Positions 15,819 to 24,496 are shown, counted from the first letter of the stretch. The stretch is 64,000 nt of DNA from Dehalococcoidia bacterium (GCA_003104995.1 PQAO01000008.1:1-64000), one strand, 5' to 3'. The notes: generated by a model from the sequence alone, not told the origin. Numbers and translations are program-made.

Positions 15819-16574
15819 ATGGCATACCTGGACCGCGACGGCGTGCGGATCTACTACGACGTACAGGGGAACGGCCCGGCCGTGCTGCTTAGCCACGGCT
15901 ATAGTGCGACTGCCCAGATGTGGACAAAGCAGGTCGAAGCCCTGAAGGACCGCCACCGGGTGATTACCTGGGACATGCGCGGGCACGGCCAGTCGGACAG
16001 CCCGGATGACCAGGCGCACTACTCCGAGGAGGCGACCTGCGGCGACATGGCCGGGATCCTGCGGGAACTCGGGATCGAGAGGGCGATCGTGGGCGGGCTC
16101 TCGCTCGGAGGCTACATGTCGCTGGCGTTCAACGTGCGTTACCCGGAGATGGTCAGCGCGCTCATGCTGTTCGACACAGGCCCGGGGTACAAGAACCCGG
16201 TCGGCCGGGAGGGGTGGAACAAGACCGCCGAAGCCCGCGCCGTGGCCTTCGAGACGAAGGGGCTGGAGTCGCTGGGGCGGGGCGCTGAGGTGCGTGTCGC
16301 GCAGCACCGATCCGCGGCCGGACTGGCGAAAGCGGCGAGGGGCATGCTCGCCCAGTTCGACTCGCGAATCATCGAGTCACTCGAACACATCAGCGTGCCG
16401 ACGCTGGTGCTGGTGGGGGCGAAGGACGAGCCGTTCCTGGGCGCGACGGAGTACATGCTGAAAAAGATCCCGGGGGCGCAGCGGGCCGTTATCGCCGATG
16501 CCGGCCACGCCGCCAACATCGACCAGCCGGAGGCATTCAACGCTGCCGTCAAGGCGTTCCTGGCCGATCTTTAG
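15819..16574 (+). CDS. Alpha/beta hydrolase
   Basis: 251-aa soluble hydrolase. It has SHGYSATAQMW (oxyanion), DMRGHGQSD, nucleophile elbow GLSLGG (Ser95), the acid after VLVGAKDEP and DAGHAANIDQP with the catalytic His. It resembles 3-oxoadipate enol-lactonase or BioH-type carboxylesterases; substrate not assigned. GGGAGG lies before the ATG and TAGGATCG (15788-15795) is a likely -10. A 10-bp inverted repeat follows the gene. Confidence 0.9.
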   Translation: MAYLDRDGVRIYYDVQGNGPAVLLSHGYSATAQMWTKQVEALKDRHRVITWDMRGHGQSDSPDDQAHYSEEATCGDMAGILRELGIERAIVGGLSLGGYMSLAFNVRYPEMVSALMLFDTGPGYKNPVGREGWNKTAEARAVAFETKGLESLGRGAEVRVAQHRSAAGLAKAARGMLAQFDSRIIESLEHISVPTLVLVGAKDEPFLGATEYMLKKIPGAQRAVIADAGHAANIDQPEAFNAAVKAFLADL

Positions 16575-16588
16575 CTGGCCTGATGGGG

Positions 16589-16622
16589 CCATGGGCCGTC
16601 CCACATATCGGGCGGCCCATGG
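16589..16622. repeat. Inverted repeat between hydrolase and ferredoxin genes
   Basis: Perfect 10-bp arms CCATGGGCCG and CGGCCCATGG around 14 nt. There is no T-run, so it may be a weak terminator or an operator for the ferredoxin gene, whose possible -10 TATGCT starts at its right edge (16623). Confidence 0.45.
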
Positions 16623-16662
16623 TATGCTCTAGGTACATCGACCCCCTTGTGAGGGTTTTCAC

Positions 16663-17169
16663 TTGACTTATTCGATCGTTGAAACGTGCATCGGATGCAC
16701 CGCCTGTACGAAGCGCTGCCCGACAAACGCCATCACCGGCGAGCGGAACCAGCTCCACGTCATCGACCCGACGCTCTGCATCGACTGCGGCGCCTGCGGG
16801 ATCGTGTGTCCGCCGGAGGCGATCCTGGACACCTTCGGCAATGTGTGCCGGGCGGTGAAGAAGCACGAATGGCCAAAGGCGGTGGTCATCGACGAAAAGT
16901 GCATCGGTTCGGGCTGCGAGCTGTGCATCAACATCTGCCCGTTCGACGCGCTGAGCCTCCAGCATACCGACAAGATCGACGACTTCTTCGGCGTGAGCAC
17001 GGTGGACGAGAAGAAGTGCACCGGCTGCCGGTTGTGCGAGGACGTATGCGGCTGGGACGCGATTCACATCTTCCCGCTGAAGCACGAGGTCCTGAAGGAC
17101 TGGAGCGAACTGACGCCGGAAGAGCAGCGAGTGGTGACTGCCGCGCGAGAGGCACTGCGAGTCACATAG
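16663..17169 (+). CDS. Polyferredoxin with four [4Fe-4S]-type cysteine motifs
   Basis: 168-aa iron-sulfur electron carrier. Four motifs: CIGCTACTKRCP, CIDCGACGIVCP, CIGSGCELCINICP (CX4CX2CX3C, one residue longer than usual) and CTGCRLCEDVCG (Gly replacing the usual final Pro). The first pair looks like a classic 2x[4Fe-4S] ferredoxin; the second pair resembles ferredoxin domains of oxidoreductase complexes. No partner enzyme is adjacent. It starts at TTG, with GTGAGGG about 8 nt upstream; no ATG/GTG fits the first motif better. A terminator follows. Confidence 0.9.
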   Translation: MTYSIVETCIGCTACTKRCPTNAITGERNQLHVIDPTLCIDCGACGIVCPPEAILDTFGNVCRAVKKHEWPKAVVIDEKCIGSGCELCINICPFDALSLQHTDKIDDFFGVSTVDEKKCTGCRLCEDVCGWDAIHIFPLKHEVLKDWSELTPEEQRVVTAAREALRVT

Positions 17170-17193
17170 GCGAGCGGTGTGGTGAACTATCGA

Positions 17194-17219
17194 GAGGGGC
17201 GCCGGTTTGGCGCCCCTTT
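17194..17219. terminator. Bidirectional terminator
   Basis: GGGGCGCC-GGTTT-GGCGCCCC stem with flanking A/T pairs, lying between two convergent genes (ferredoxin and PhhB). Confidence 0.75.
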
Positions 17220-17222
17220 CCA

Positions 17223-17510
17223 TCATGTCTCCAGGGCGTTGATCTTCGCCGCGAGGGCGAGGTCTTTCGGAGTCACGCCGCCGGCGTCGTGGGTGGTGAG
17301 AATCACGTCCACACGGTTGAAGACCCACTGGATTTCGGGGTGGTGGTCCAGGACCTCGGCGGTGGCGGCGACCCGGACAACGAAGCCGAGGGCATCGATG
17401 TGGGTGGCGAAGACGAAGCGGCGAAAGATGCTCTTTTCGTCCTCGAACATCCAGCCTTCGAGCGAGGTGAGGGCGTGGCTAACCTGGGTGTAGCTCAGCA
17501 ATTCGTCCAT
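17223..17510 (-). CDS. phhB: 4a-hydroxytetrahydrobiopterin dehydratase
   Basis: Pterin-4a-carbinolamine dehydratase, 95 aa, the usual length. The active-site signature is AEVLDHHPEIQWVFNRVDVILTTHDAGGVT, with the HHP motif and the second His of TTHDAGG. It recycles the hydroxylated pterin made by aromatic amino-acid hydroxylases; no such hydroxylase is in the window, so it may serve another pterin or molybdopterin-related role. GGAGGTCC precedes the ATG. Confidence 0.93.
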   Translation of the reverse strand: MDELLSYTQVSHALTSLEGWMFEDEKSIFRRFVFATHIDALGFVVRVAATAEVLDHHPEIQWVFNRVDVILTTHDAGGVTPKDLALAAKINALET

Positions 17511-17578
17511 GGCGGACCTCCGGGGTAACGCGCTCTTGCCGGTTCGTAGCGCGTTGCGGGCATAGTATGAGGAGAACT

Positions 17579-19336
17579 ATGACGTGGGAACCGTCCGGGG
17601 AGAGACGCGTTTCACGCCGTTGGGTACTCAAGGCGACGGGCCTTGCAGCCGGCGCGGCCGGGCTCGCGGCGCTTGGATGCAACCGAGGCTCGAAAGAGCC
17701 CCAGGGTGGCACGCCGACCCCATCGGCCACCAGCGACCGACAACCGACGCGGACCCCGGAGACTTCCACCGCCACGCCGCCGAGCGGAAAGCACGGGGAA
17801 ACGTTGCGCTACACCGGCTATGTGCAGCGTGATGGCTTCGCCGACCCGCACCGCACCCAGGCGGGGCCGTTCTACGGGCAGCAGGCGCTGGTGTTCAGCC
17901 GGCTGCTTTCCTACGCGGACCAGTCGCAGGGGACGATCGTGACCGACCTGGCGGAGCGGTTACCCGAGATGCCGGACGGCCAGACGCTCGTGTTTCGGCT
18001 AAACCCAGACGCACGCTGGCAGGACCTGCCCCCGCTCAACGGACGGGCGGTGACGGCCGAGGATGTGAAGCATTCGATCGAGCGGCAGATGAGCGGCGAT
18101 ACGACGTTCGTGCGGGCGCCCCAGTGGGCTGGCATCGACACGATAGAGGTGAGCGACCCGGGGACGATCACGTTCAAGTTGAAGACTCCGCTGGCGACCA
18201 TGCAGCACCGGTTCGCGGATGTGAACTCGTTCATCGTGGCCCCGGAATTGAGCGAAGGGAAAGGTCAAATTGGCCTCGACCGGCAGATTGGGAGCGGTCC
18301 GTTCCAGTGGGTGGAGTGGAGTGACGAGAAATTTGCGAGCGTGCGCCGGAACCCGGCATGGTTCGGGGGCGACCGCCGCCCGTACCTGGATGGGATGTCG
18401 CTGATCCAGCCTGCGACGACGGGGGAGGTGGAGGCAGGGCTCCGGACAAAGGACATCGACCTTGCGTTCGTGAACCGGTCACTCGCCGACAGGCTGAAGC
18501 GCTCGTTGCCGGAGCTGGTGGAGAACACGGTAGGCCATTCGCTGTTCTTCGGTGTCCGGTACTCGCTGGTGAACGCGCCGTACAACGACCTGCGGTTCCG
18601 GTCGGCGCTGACGATTGCGCTGGACCGGCGCGGAATGATCGACCGGTTCTTCGGCGGAGCGGGGGGCGTGAATCCCTGGATCAGCTGGCCGGTGTCACGC
18701 TGGACGCTGCCGGAGAGCGAGCTAACGTCGGTGGCGGGTTACCGGCCAGGCGCGGGAGGCCGGGCAGAGGACCTGCGCGAGGCGAAAGCGCTGCTCGATG
18801 CGTTCCTCGCGGAGAAGACACTGCCAGAGGACGGGCTGCCGTTGCTGGTGCTCGACTCAGCCGAAACGGCAACCGGGATGGGGACCGTGATCTCCGAACA
18901 GCTCGCGCTCGGGCTGGGGCTGAAGGTTAATGTGGTCCCGGTGGACCTGGCGACGCTCGCGGGGATGTTGCTTTCCGCGGATGCGCCCTTCGCGGCCGGC
19001 CCAGATACGGGCTGGATTGACCTGGACGACTGGGTGTACCCGTATTTCCACAGCGCGGGGACGAAGAACAGCTTCCCACTGGTCGACAAGGAACTGGACG
19101 TGCTGATCGAGGCACAGCGGATGGAGTTCGACGCGGCCCGGCGCCAGCAGACGGGGTACGAGATCCAGCGAAAGCTGCTAGCGCTGAACGCGGGCGTGAA
19201 CCTGGTCAGCGAGCGCGTGATGACATTGGGCTGGCCCTACGTAAAGGGCTTCCCGCTGGATACGACGGACGGATACCAGGACCGGCTCGCCAACTGCTGG
19301 ATCGACCGGTCAGACCCCACCTTCCGCGGGCACTAA
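17579..19336 (+). CDS. ABC transporter substrate-binding protein (family 5), Tat-exported lipoprotein
   Basis: 585-aa peptide/nickel/oligosaccharide-type solute-binding protein (SBP_bac_5). The N-terminus has a twin-arginine motif SRRWVLKATG, a hydrophobic stretch and lipobox LAALGC, followed by a Thr/Pro/Ser linker. The binding domain begins at GETLRYTGYVQ and shows PDGQTLVFRLNPDARWQD, VTAEDVKHSIERQ and FRSALTIALDRRGMIDRFFGG. GAGGAGA lies 3 nt before the chosen ATG. No permease or ATPase genes are adjacent, so it is an orphan binding protein. Its stop is 2 bp from the stop of the regulator on the other strand. Confidence 0.92.
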   Translation: MTWEPSGERRVSRRWVLKATGLAAGAAGLAALGCNRGSKEPQGGTPTPSATSDRQPTRTPETSTATPPSGKHGETLRYTGYVQRDGFADPHRTQAGPFYGQQALVFSRLLSYADQSQGTIVTDLAERLPEMPDGQTLVFRLNPDARWQDLPPLNGRAVTAEDVKHSIERQMSGDTTFVRAPQWAGIDTIEVSDPGTITFKLKTPLATMQHRFADVNSFIVAPELSEGKGQIGLDRQIGSGPFQWVEWSDEKFASVRRNPAWFGGDRRPYLDGMSLIQPATTGEVEAGLRTKDIDLAFVNRSLADRLKRSLPELVENTVGHSLFFGVRYSLVNAPYNDLRFRSALTIALDRRGMIDRFFGGAGGVNPWISWPVSRWTLPESELTSVAGYRPGAGGRAEDLREAKALLDAFLAEKTLPEDGLPLLVLDSAETATGMGTVISEQLALGLGLKVNVVPVDLATLAGMLLSADAPFAAGPDTGWIDLDDWVYPYFHSAGTKNSFPLVDKELDVLIEAQRMEFDAARRQQTGYEIQRKLLALNAGVNLVSERVMTLGWPYVKGFPLDTTDGYQDRLANCWIDRSDPTFRGH

Positions 19337-19338
19337 AC

Positions 19339-20025
19339 TCAACTGGCGATTCTTACTTCGAACCGGTATCCCGAGCCGCGCACCGTGCGGACGGAGCGGG
19401 ATGCGGCCGTGCGTTCGAGCTTGCGCCGGATGTTGGAGACGTGGCGGCGCAGGATCTGGAGGTAACGGGCGTTGGCCTCGGTGCCCCAACCCCGTTCGAT
19501 GATCTCGGCGGCCGAAATGGTGCGGTTCGGTTGTGCCAGGAGGATGGCTAGGATCTCGGTTTCGCGCTCGGTCAGGCCGATTTCGAGGTCGGGAAGGCGG
19601 AACACCGATCGGACGGGGTCGAGTTCGAACGGGCCGGCCACGACGAGATCGGCTTCGGCGATGCCGTCCCGCGCCATGGCGAGGATGCGCCGTTGGACCT
19701 CGGGGGTATCGAGGCCGCCCCTGACGATGCCATCCATCTCCGGGCGAAACGTGCCGGGGATGGCCATGCCCGGCATGCTCGGGTCAAGCGCGTAGAGGAC
19801 GGGCACAAGCCTCCATCGGCGATGGGCGTGGAACGCGGAGACAACATCTTGCTGCTCGTCGACGTCCATGCCGCAAAGGACGAGGAGATCGAAGACGCGC
19901 GTTGTAGCGACGGCAAGGGGGGGCGCCGGGTCGTTCGCGATTTCGAGGGTGATGTGCTCGGCAAGGATTGCCCGGCCTGCAACCACGTCAGGAGTGCCGG
20001 GGGAAATTGCCAGTACCTTGGGCAT
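19339..20025 (-). CDS. OmpR-type winged-helix regulator with degenerate receiver
   Basis: 228 aa. The C-terminal half is an OmpR/PhoB DNA-binding domain (GLTERETEILAILLAQPNRTISAAEII, ARYLQILRRHVSNIRRKLE, VRTVRGSGYRF). The N-terminal half is receiver-like in size and secondary structure (MPKVLAISPG, VFDLLVLCGMDVDEQQDVV, RLVPVLYAL), but the acidic pocket is not convincing, so phosphorylation is doubtful. No sensor kinase is adjacent. GGAGAG lies before the ATG. It follows flgM on the same strand and could be expressed with the flagellar block. Confidence 0.85.
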   Translation of the reverse strand: MPKVLAISPGTPDVVAGRAILAEHITLEIANDPAPPLAVATTRVFDLLVLCGMDVDEQQDVVSAFHAHRRWRLVPVLYALDPSMPGMAIPGTFRPEMDGIVRGGLDTPEVQRRILAMARDGIAEADLVVAGPFELDPVRSVFRLPDLEIGLTERETEILAILLAQPNRTISAAEIIERGWGTEANARYLQILRRHVSNIRRKLERTAASRSVRTVRGSGYRFEVRIAS

Positions 20026-20194
20026 TGGGGGACTCTCCAGGAGACGCCAGTTCAACGGTGCCTGTGGGGCCCCAGGATCCCCTTCCCCACATCCAACCGC
20101 CAATGGATAGGGTAGAGACGGGGGCATAGCCCGGGTAATCAGGGCATTCCCGCGTTGGGTGCCGAGGAACGCCGAGGAGCGGGCCCCAAGACAG

Positions 20195-20479
20195 CTAGAA
20201 ACCGCGCTCGACGAGTTTCCTGGCGATCTCCGCGGGGTCGGGGTTGTAGGTGCCGTTCTGTATCTGCTCCCGGAGGGCGCGGACACGTTCGGCGCGGACT
20301 TCGCTGGCTTCTTCGACAGCCTCGATTGCACGCGCACGGGCACGCGCCTGGGGCGTGATGCCCGCAGTGTCGGCGCGGTCGCCCCCAGCCGGAGGTGCCA
20401 CACGCTGGCGTGCACCCGCCAGATCGTAGACGACTCCGGGGGCAGCACCGGTGCCGGATGTCTTCCTCACACCAGCCAT
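20195..20479 (-). CDS. flgM: Anti-sigma-28 factor FlgM
   Basis: 94 aa. The C-terminal region VRAERVRALREQIQNGTYNPDPAEIARKLVERGF is the FlgM core, two helices that bind the flagellar sigma factor FliA and hold it inactive until the hook is finished. The N-terminal part is Gly/Ala/Arg-rich and probably disordered, which fits export through the flagellar channel. GGAGGA is 9 nt before ATG 20479, favouring this start over ATG 20488. It lies 33 bp after the sortase gene, so the two probably share one transcript. Confidence 0.9.
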   Translation of the reverse strand: MAGVRKTSGTGAAPGVVYDLAGARQRVAPPAGGDRADTAGITPQARARARAIEAVEEASEVRAERVRALREQIQNGTYNPDPAEIARKLVERGF

Positions 20480-20512
20480 AAGTTCCATTCCTCCAGGACG
20501 TGCAGGTTCATG

Positions 20513-21151
20513 CTAGGCATCGTCCTTCGTGTTTTCAATGGTCGTCAGCGTGCCAACAACCACGAGACGGTCGTTCAAGTCACGGGTGCAGGTAATGAGC
20601 GTGACCGCCGCGACGCTGTCTGACCTGAGCAGGTGGACGGCATCGGGGGGCACGACGAGCACGCGTTCGACGGTGTAGAGGTAGCGGGCGCCGCCCGAGT
20701 AGACCTCGATGGAATCGCCCGGCACAACTGCGTCGAGCGCCGAGAAAGCAGCGAGATTCCGGCGGTCAGCCACCGAGACGTGGCCCGTGATGACCATGTT
20801 GCCCGGTTGGCCGGGGAGCGCGGAGTCGATGTGGTGGCCCGCGGCTCGCCAGGCGGTCTCCCAGACAGGGACACCGTCACTCAGGACCACGCCAACTTCG
20901 GCAATCGGCACATCGACGCCGGCAGCCGGGATGACGATGCGCGTAGGCAGGCTGCCGCGGGAGATGGACGGATAGACCGCATCGGCCCCGGACCGGGGCG
21001 GGAGCGTGCCAGCCATGGTGGTGGCGGGAGAGCCGCCGGGACCGCCCGGGTGTGCGGCAGTCCCGGCCCAGGCGAACGCACCGGCGGCGACGACGCACAG
21101 GCCCGCGACGAGCGACGAGCGTGAAAGCCTGAACGGAGCATTCCGGGCCAT
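20513..21151 (-). CDS. Sortase (class D/E-like) in the flagellar block
   Basis: 212-aa membrane-anchored transpeptidase. A transmembrane helix (SLVAGLCVVAAGAFAWAG, residues 13-30) is followed by the sortase beta-barrel. The triad is His124 (MVITGHVS), Cys188 (TLITCT) and Arg195 (DLNDRLVVVG). The start follows GGAGAAGGAAGCA; a longer frame upstream would include the promoter. A sigma-28-like element (TCAA-N15-GCCGACAC) lies 50-77 bp upstream and flgM follows 33 bp downstream, so expression with the flagellar late genes is expected. No LPxTG-type substrate is visible in the window. Confidence 0.88.
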   Translation of the reverse strand: MARNAPFRLSRSSLVAGLCVVAAGAFAWAGTAAHPGGPGGSPATTMAGTLPPRSGADAVYPSISRGSLPTRIVIPAAGVDVPIAEVGVVLSDGVPVWETAWRAAGHHIDSALPGQPGNMVITGHVSVADRRNLAAFSALDAVVPGDSIEVYSGGARYLYTVERVLVVPPDAVHLLRSDSVAAVTLITCTRDLNDRLVVVGTLTTIENTKDDA

Positions 21152-21201
21152 TGCTTCCTTCTCCGTGACAGCTGCGGCGTTGGCGGTCTGTCCTGCCGTG
21201 A

Positions 21202-21228
21202 GTGTCGGCATCGATGGAGTGATCTTGA
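21202..21228 (-). promoter_or_regulatory. Sigma-28-like promoter of sortase-flgM
   Basis: On the minus strand TCAA (21225-21228), 15-nt spacer, GCCGACAC (21202-21209). Compare the FliA consensus TAAA-N15-GCCGATAA. Confidence 0.6.
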
Positions 21229-21322
21229 CCGCCCGATCAGGCGCGGTGCGATGGCCAAACGGTGACAAATCGAGTGTGGGTGAAGGAGTTTACGGAGGTG
21301 GCTGTGTGCGGCAACGGAGCGT

Positions 21323-21631
21323 TTACGCGAAGCGGCTGGAGGCCGCGTAGGCAGCATTCGTGCGGCCCCCGCGCCGGAGGGCAGCCATGCGCCCGGCGGT
21401 GTCGTCGAGGACCTCGGTGATGGCGCTCGCGACACGCAGATCGAGGGCGATCAGTTCGTCGAGCGCCTGGCGATCGGCGGGCGGGGCATCCGCTGAGAGC
21501 CCGGTAAGCCCCTGGCAGGCTGCTTCATGTTCGCGCCAGAGTTCTTCGAAGGCACCGGTGTCGCCCGCGGTGAGAGCGGCGAGTGCCCGCCGCGCGGATT
21601 GCAGGGCGATTTCGAGGTGCTGGCTGGCCAT
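21323..21631 (-). CDS. FliT-like flagellar chaperone candidate
   Basis: 102-aa all-helical protein (IALQSARRALAALTAGDTGAFEELWREHEAACQGL; DRQALDELIALDLRVASAITEVL). Its size, helical make-up and position directly after fliS with no gap suggest FliT, the export chaperone for the filament cap FliD. Primary sequence similarity is too weak for me to be certain. Ends with an Arg/Ala-rich tail. Confidence 0.6.
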   Translation of the reverse strand: MASQHLEIALQSARRALAALTAGDTGAFEELWREHEAACQGLTGLSADAPPADRQALDELIALDLRVASAITEVLDDTAGRMAALRRGGRTNAAYAASSRFA

Positions 21632-22042
21632 CTAGGCTGCGGCCTCGGCGCCGGTGCGGCCCGGAGCGCGCGACGCCCGGAGCTCGGCCGTCGCTACACG
21701 CCACGCCTCGGCGATCGTGGCGATATGCCGCTCCACCTCGGTGAGCTTTTGCATGTCGCCGACGGAAGATTCGATGATGAGGCGAAGGCAGTACGCGTAG
21801 AGGGCAGCCAGGTTCTCGCTGAGCTCGCCCCGACTCATATCGAGGGTGGAGCGGAGCTCGCCGATGATGAGGTAGGCGCGGTTGGTCTCGTCGTTGAAGC
21901 CCCTGGCGTTCCCATCCTCGTGGTGGAGACGCGCCTTCTTAAGTGCCTTCACGGCGCCGTCGTAGAGCATGGTTGTAAGCGTCACCGGGTCAGCGGTGGT
22001 TGCTTCGACAGTGCGGTAGGCGGCATAGGGGTTGCTCGACAT
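21632..22042 (-). CDS. fliS: Flagellin export chaperone FliS
   Basis: 136-aa helical chaperone that binds the flagellin C-terminus in the cytoplasm. The N-terminal AYRTVEATTADPVTLTTMLYDGAVKALKKA is characteristic, followed by DETNRAYLIIGELRSTLDMSRGELSENLAALYAYC. The gene lies between fliD and the fliT-like gene; its stop abuts the next start. Confidence 0.92.
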   Translation of the reverse strand: MSSNPYAAYRTVEATTADPVTLTTMLYDGAVKALKKARLHHEDGNARGFNDETNRAYLIIGELRSTLDMSRGELSENLAALYAYCLRLIIESSVGDMQKLTEVERHIATIAEAWRVATAELRASRAPGRTGAEAAA

Positions 22043-22123
22043 GGGCTCGCGTGGCTCCTGGGGGTTGCTCGCTGTAGAGATCGGCTCGCGCCAGCGGCTC
22101 GCGCAGTGGGGAGATCCCGCAGG

Positions 22124-24493
22124 CTATTTCTGGCCGCTGTTGGCGTTCATCTGAGCGGACATTTGTTGAAGCGAGGAGAGGACGCCCTGGGCACGGGCCT
22201 GGGCCTGTTCCATTGCGGCGAACTTCTTTCGGAGCACTTCCATCTCCTTCTCGATGCGTTCCTCCATCACCGCGATACGGTCGGCGATGTCCTTGGTGAC
22301 GGAGGTGTACGAGTCCTGGCGCTTTTGGAGGACGCCGCCGGTACCGGCCTGGTTTTCCGCGTACTGCTTGAGGCGCTGGATGACGCTCTGCGTGGTGGCC
22401 GTGACGGTGACGGTGTGGGTACCCGCCTGGAGGACACCAGCGATGCTGAGCGCCATCCCGGGGATCAGACTCGTGTTGGCGCCCCCAGCGAGAACCATGG
22501 CCGTCGTCGTCGTCGTTGGGCCGCCATTGGCCGGTGTGAACTCGGCGGTGAGGTTCCCGGCCCCATCATCCGTGATGACATACTTCCCGGGAGCGGTTCC
22601 TGTGTAGGTCCCCGTCAGGCCGGTGATGGAGCCGGTGCCAGCAGGCTCGAGCGACCCCGTGAGGGTGAGGGCGCTGAGCACTGACTGGACGGCCGTGGGG
22701 TCGGCGGCGAGGGCGCTCGCGAACTTCGCTTCATCGAACTGGAGCGTGTTGGTGGTGCCGATGGCGGAGCCCACGGCGCCGAACGAGACACCGAGCTGCG
22801 CAAGCGTGGTGTACTGGCCCGGAAGGTTGAGCCCGGGGCCGGTGACAATGCCTCGGAGGTCGGACTTCAGCTGGCGCAGGCTCGCATCGCCGCTGAGGGG
22901 ACCGGAAGTATTGTTCGTCTTCGAGCCGTCCGCCTTCGTTACCGTGTCAATCGCCTTCATCACGTTGTTGAACTCGGCCACGAAGTCTTTTACCGCGTTT
23001 GCAGCTGCTGCTGTGTCCTGGCTCACGGTGACGGTGACCGGTGAGCCCGAGGTGAGCGAGTTCAAGGTGAGGCTGGTGCCGTTGTAGCCGATGGAGTTGG
23101 TGGCGGCACTCTGGGGCGGGCCGCCATCGATGGAGTACTCGGCGTTTTCCCCCGTGGTGGTGGTCGCACCGATGAGCCCGAGCCTGGCCGCCAGGTCGCC
23201 CCCGGCGCCATCGTCCTCCACGGTGAGCGAGAGCGCGCCGGTGGCCTTGTTCTGGAGCTTGATGGTGTCGGTCAGCGAGTCGTACTTGGCGGTGACGTTG
23301 GCCGTGCTCGCATTGATGCGGTTGATGAGGTCGGTCAAGGAGTCGTTGGCGGCGTTGTAGGCAACTTCGACGCCATTGAGCTTGATGAAGTGGTCGCCCG
23401 GGGCCGGAGCGCCGCCGTTGAGCGTCGTCTGGTCGAGCTTTTCCGAGAGGCTGAGCCGCGCTATCGAGGAGGAGGACGAGCGAGTGGCCCCGGACGCGGA
23501 GGTGAGTAACCCCGTGGCATTGAGGAAGTTCGAGGTGTCGGCGCCGTTGCCGAAGCTGATGTTGCCCTGGCTGGACGTGACGGTAACAATGCCCGGCCGC
23601 CCGTAGATGTCGTTCGTGATGGTGGCCGTGACGCCGATGGCACTGGCGTTGATGTCGGCGAGGGTGTCACTGAGGGACATCTGCTTCGTGAAGGCGGCCG
23701 TGCTCGTCCTGGTGGTGGTACCGCCCGCAGCCAGGAGGTTCGTGGCGGAAAGGAAGTTCGACGAATCAGTACCGCTGCCGAGGGTGATGTTGCCCAGGGT
23801 GGAGGTGAGAGAGAGCTGGTTGAGCCGCCCGTTTGCGTCGGCCGTGATCGAGGCGGTAACACCTATCCCGGAGGTGTTGACGGCGTTCACGATGTTATCG
23901 AGCGATTGGGTCGCAACATCGACGACAATGGCCGCGGAGCCGCCGGTCTCGGTAGCCACGGTGAAGGTGCCGCTGGTGACAGCCATGTCAAAGTTGGCTG
24001 CATCAAGCATCGCGGCGCTCTGAACTGCGGCACCGCCAACGGAGAAGGTCTGGGCGCCGCCGGTGGCTGTGGCAATGGTGAAGGTGCCGTTGGTGGGAAC
24101 GGTGCCGAAGTTTGACTCGCGCATGGACGTGACGGCATCGATACCACCGGAGATGGGCGTGCCCGCGACGCTCGTCGCGCTCGCCAGCTTCGTGACATCC
24201 ACAGTGAACGAGCCAAGGGTGGTACTCGGCGTAGTCGAGGCGCTGACGGCTGTCCCGGAGGCGACGGCAAGCCTGCCTCCCACGGAGTTCAGGCCGGAGA
24301 GCGCGTTGAGTTTGGAGAGGAGATTGCCGACCGTAGACTGGACCGCGGCGAGCGCGCTCTTCCGGGACGATGCCTGGACGCTCTTGAGTTCGAGCCGGGT
24401 GACGGCCCGCATGCGGGCCTGGGTCAGCTGGGCGATGACGGACTCTGTATCGAACGATGAGAAGAAGCCACCGATTCGGATCGGGTCGGACAT
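22124..24493 (-). CDS. fliD: Flagellar hook-associated protein 2 (filament cap FliD), enlarged
   Basis: 789 aa, well above the usual 450-650. The N-terminal FliD_N region starts RIGGFFSSFDTESVIAQLTQARM. The C-terminal FliD_C region has DFVAEFNNVMKAIDTVTKADG, LSGDASLRQLKSDLRGIV, LAQLGVSFG, and ends in a coiled coil (VTKDIADRIAVMEERIEKEMEVLRKK then LQQMSAQMN). Between them are extra surface domains: two tandem repeats of about 72 residues (196-268 and 272-343, sharing IGVTA-I and SSNFL-AT-LL) and a late Thr/Gly-rich insert. It caps the growing filament. It shares a transcription unit with flaG and fliS. Confidence 0.93.
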   Translation of the reverse strand: MSDPIRIGGFFSSFDTESVIAQLTQARMRAVTRLELKSVQASSRKSALAAVQSTVGNLLSKLNALSGLNSVGGRLAVASGTAVSASTTPSTTLGSFTVDVTKLASATSVAGTPISGGIDAVTSMRESNFGTVPTNGTFTIATATGGAQTFSVGGAAVQSAAMLDAANFDMAVTSGTFTVATETGGSAAIVVDVATQSLDNIVNAVNTSGIGVTASITADANGRLNQLSLTSTLGNITLGSGTDSSNFLSATNLLAAGGTTTRTSTAAFTKQMSLSDTLADINASAIGVTATITNDIYGRPGIVTVTSSQGNISFGNGADTSNFLNATGLLTSASGATRSSSSSIARLSLSEKLDQTTLNGGAPAPGDHFIKLNGVEVAYNAANDSLTDLINRINASTANVTAKYDSLTDTIKLQNKATGALSLTVEDDGAGGDLAARLGLIGATTTTGENAEYSIDGGPPQSAATNSIGYNGTSLTLNSLTSGSPVTVTVSQDTAAAANAVKDFVAEFNNVMKAIDTVTKADGSKTNNTSGPLSGDASLRQLKSDLRGIVTGPGLNLPGQYTTLAQLGVSFGAVGSAIGTTNTLQFDEAKFASALAADPTAVQSVLSALTLTGSLEPAGTGSITGLTGTYTGTAPGKYVITDDGAGNLTAEFTPANGGPTTTTTAMVLAGGANTSLIPGMALSIAGVLQAGTHTVTVTATTQSVIQRLKQYAENQAGTGGVLQKRQDSYTSVTKDIADRIAVMEERIEKEMEVLRKKFAAMEQAQARAQGVLSSLQQMSAQMNANSGQK

Positions 24494-24496
24494 GTA

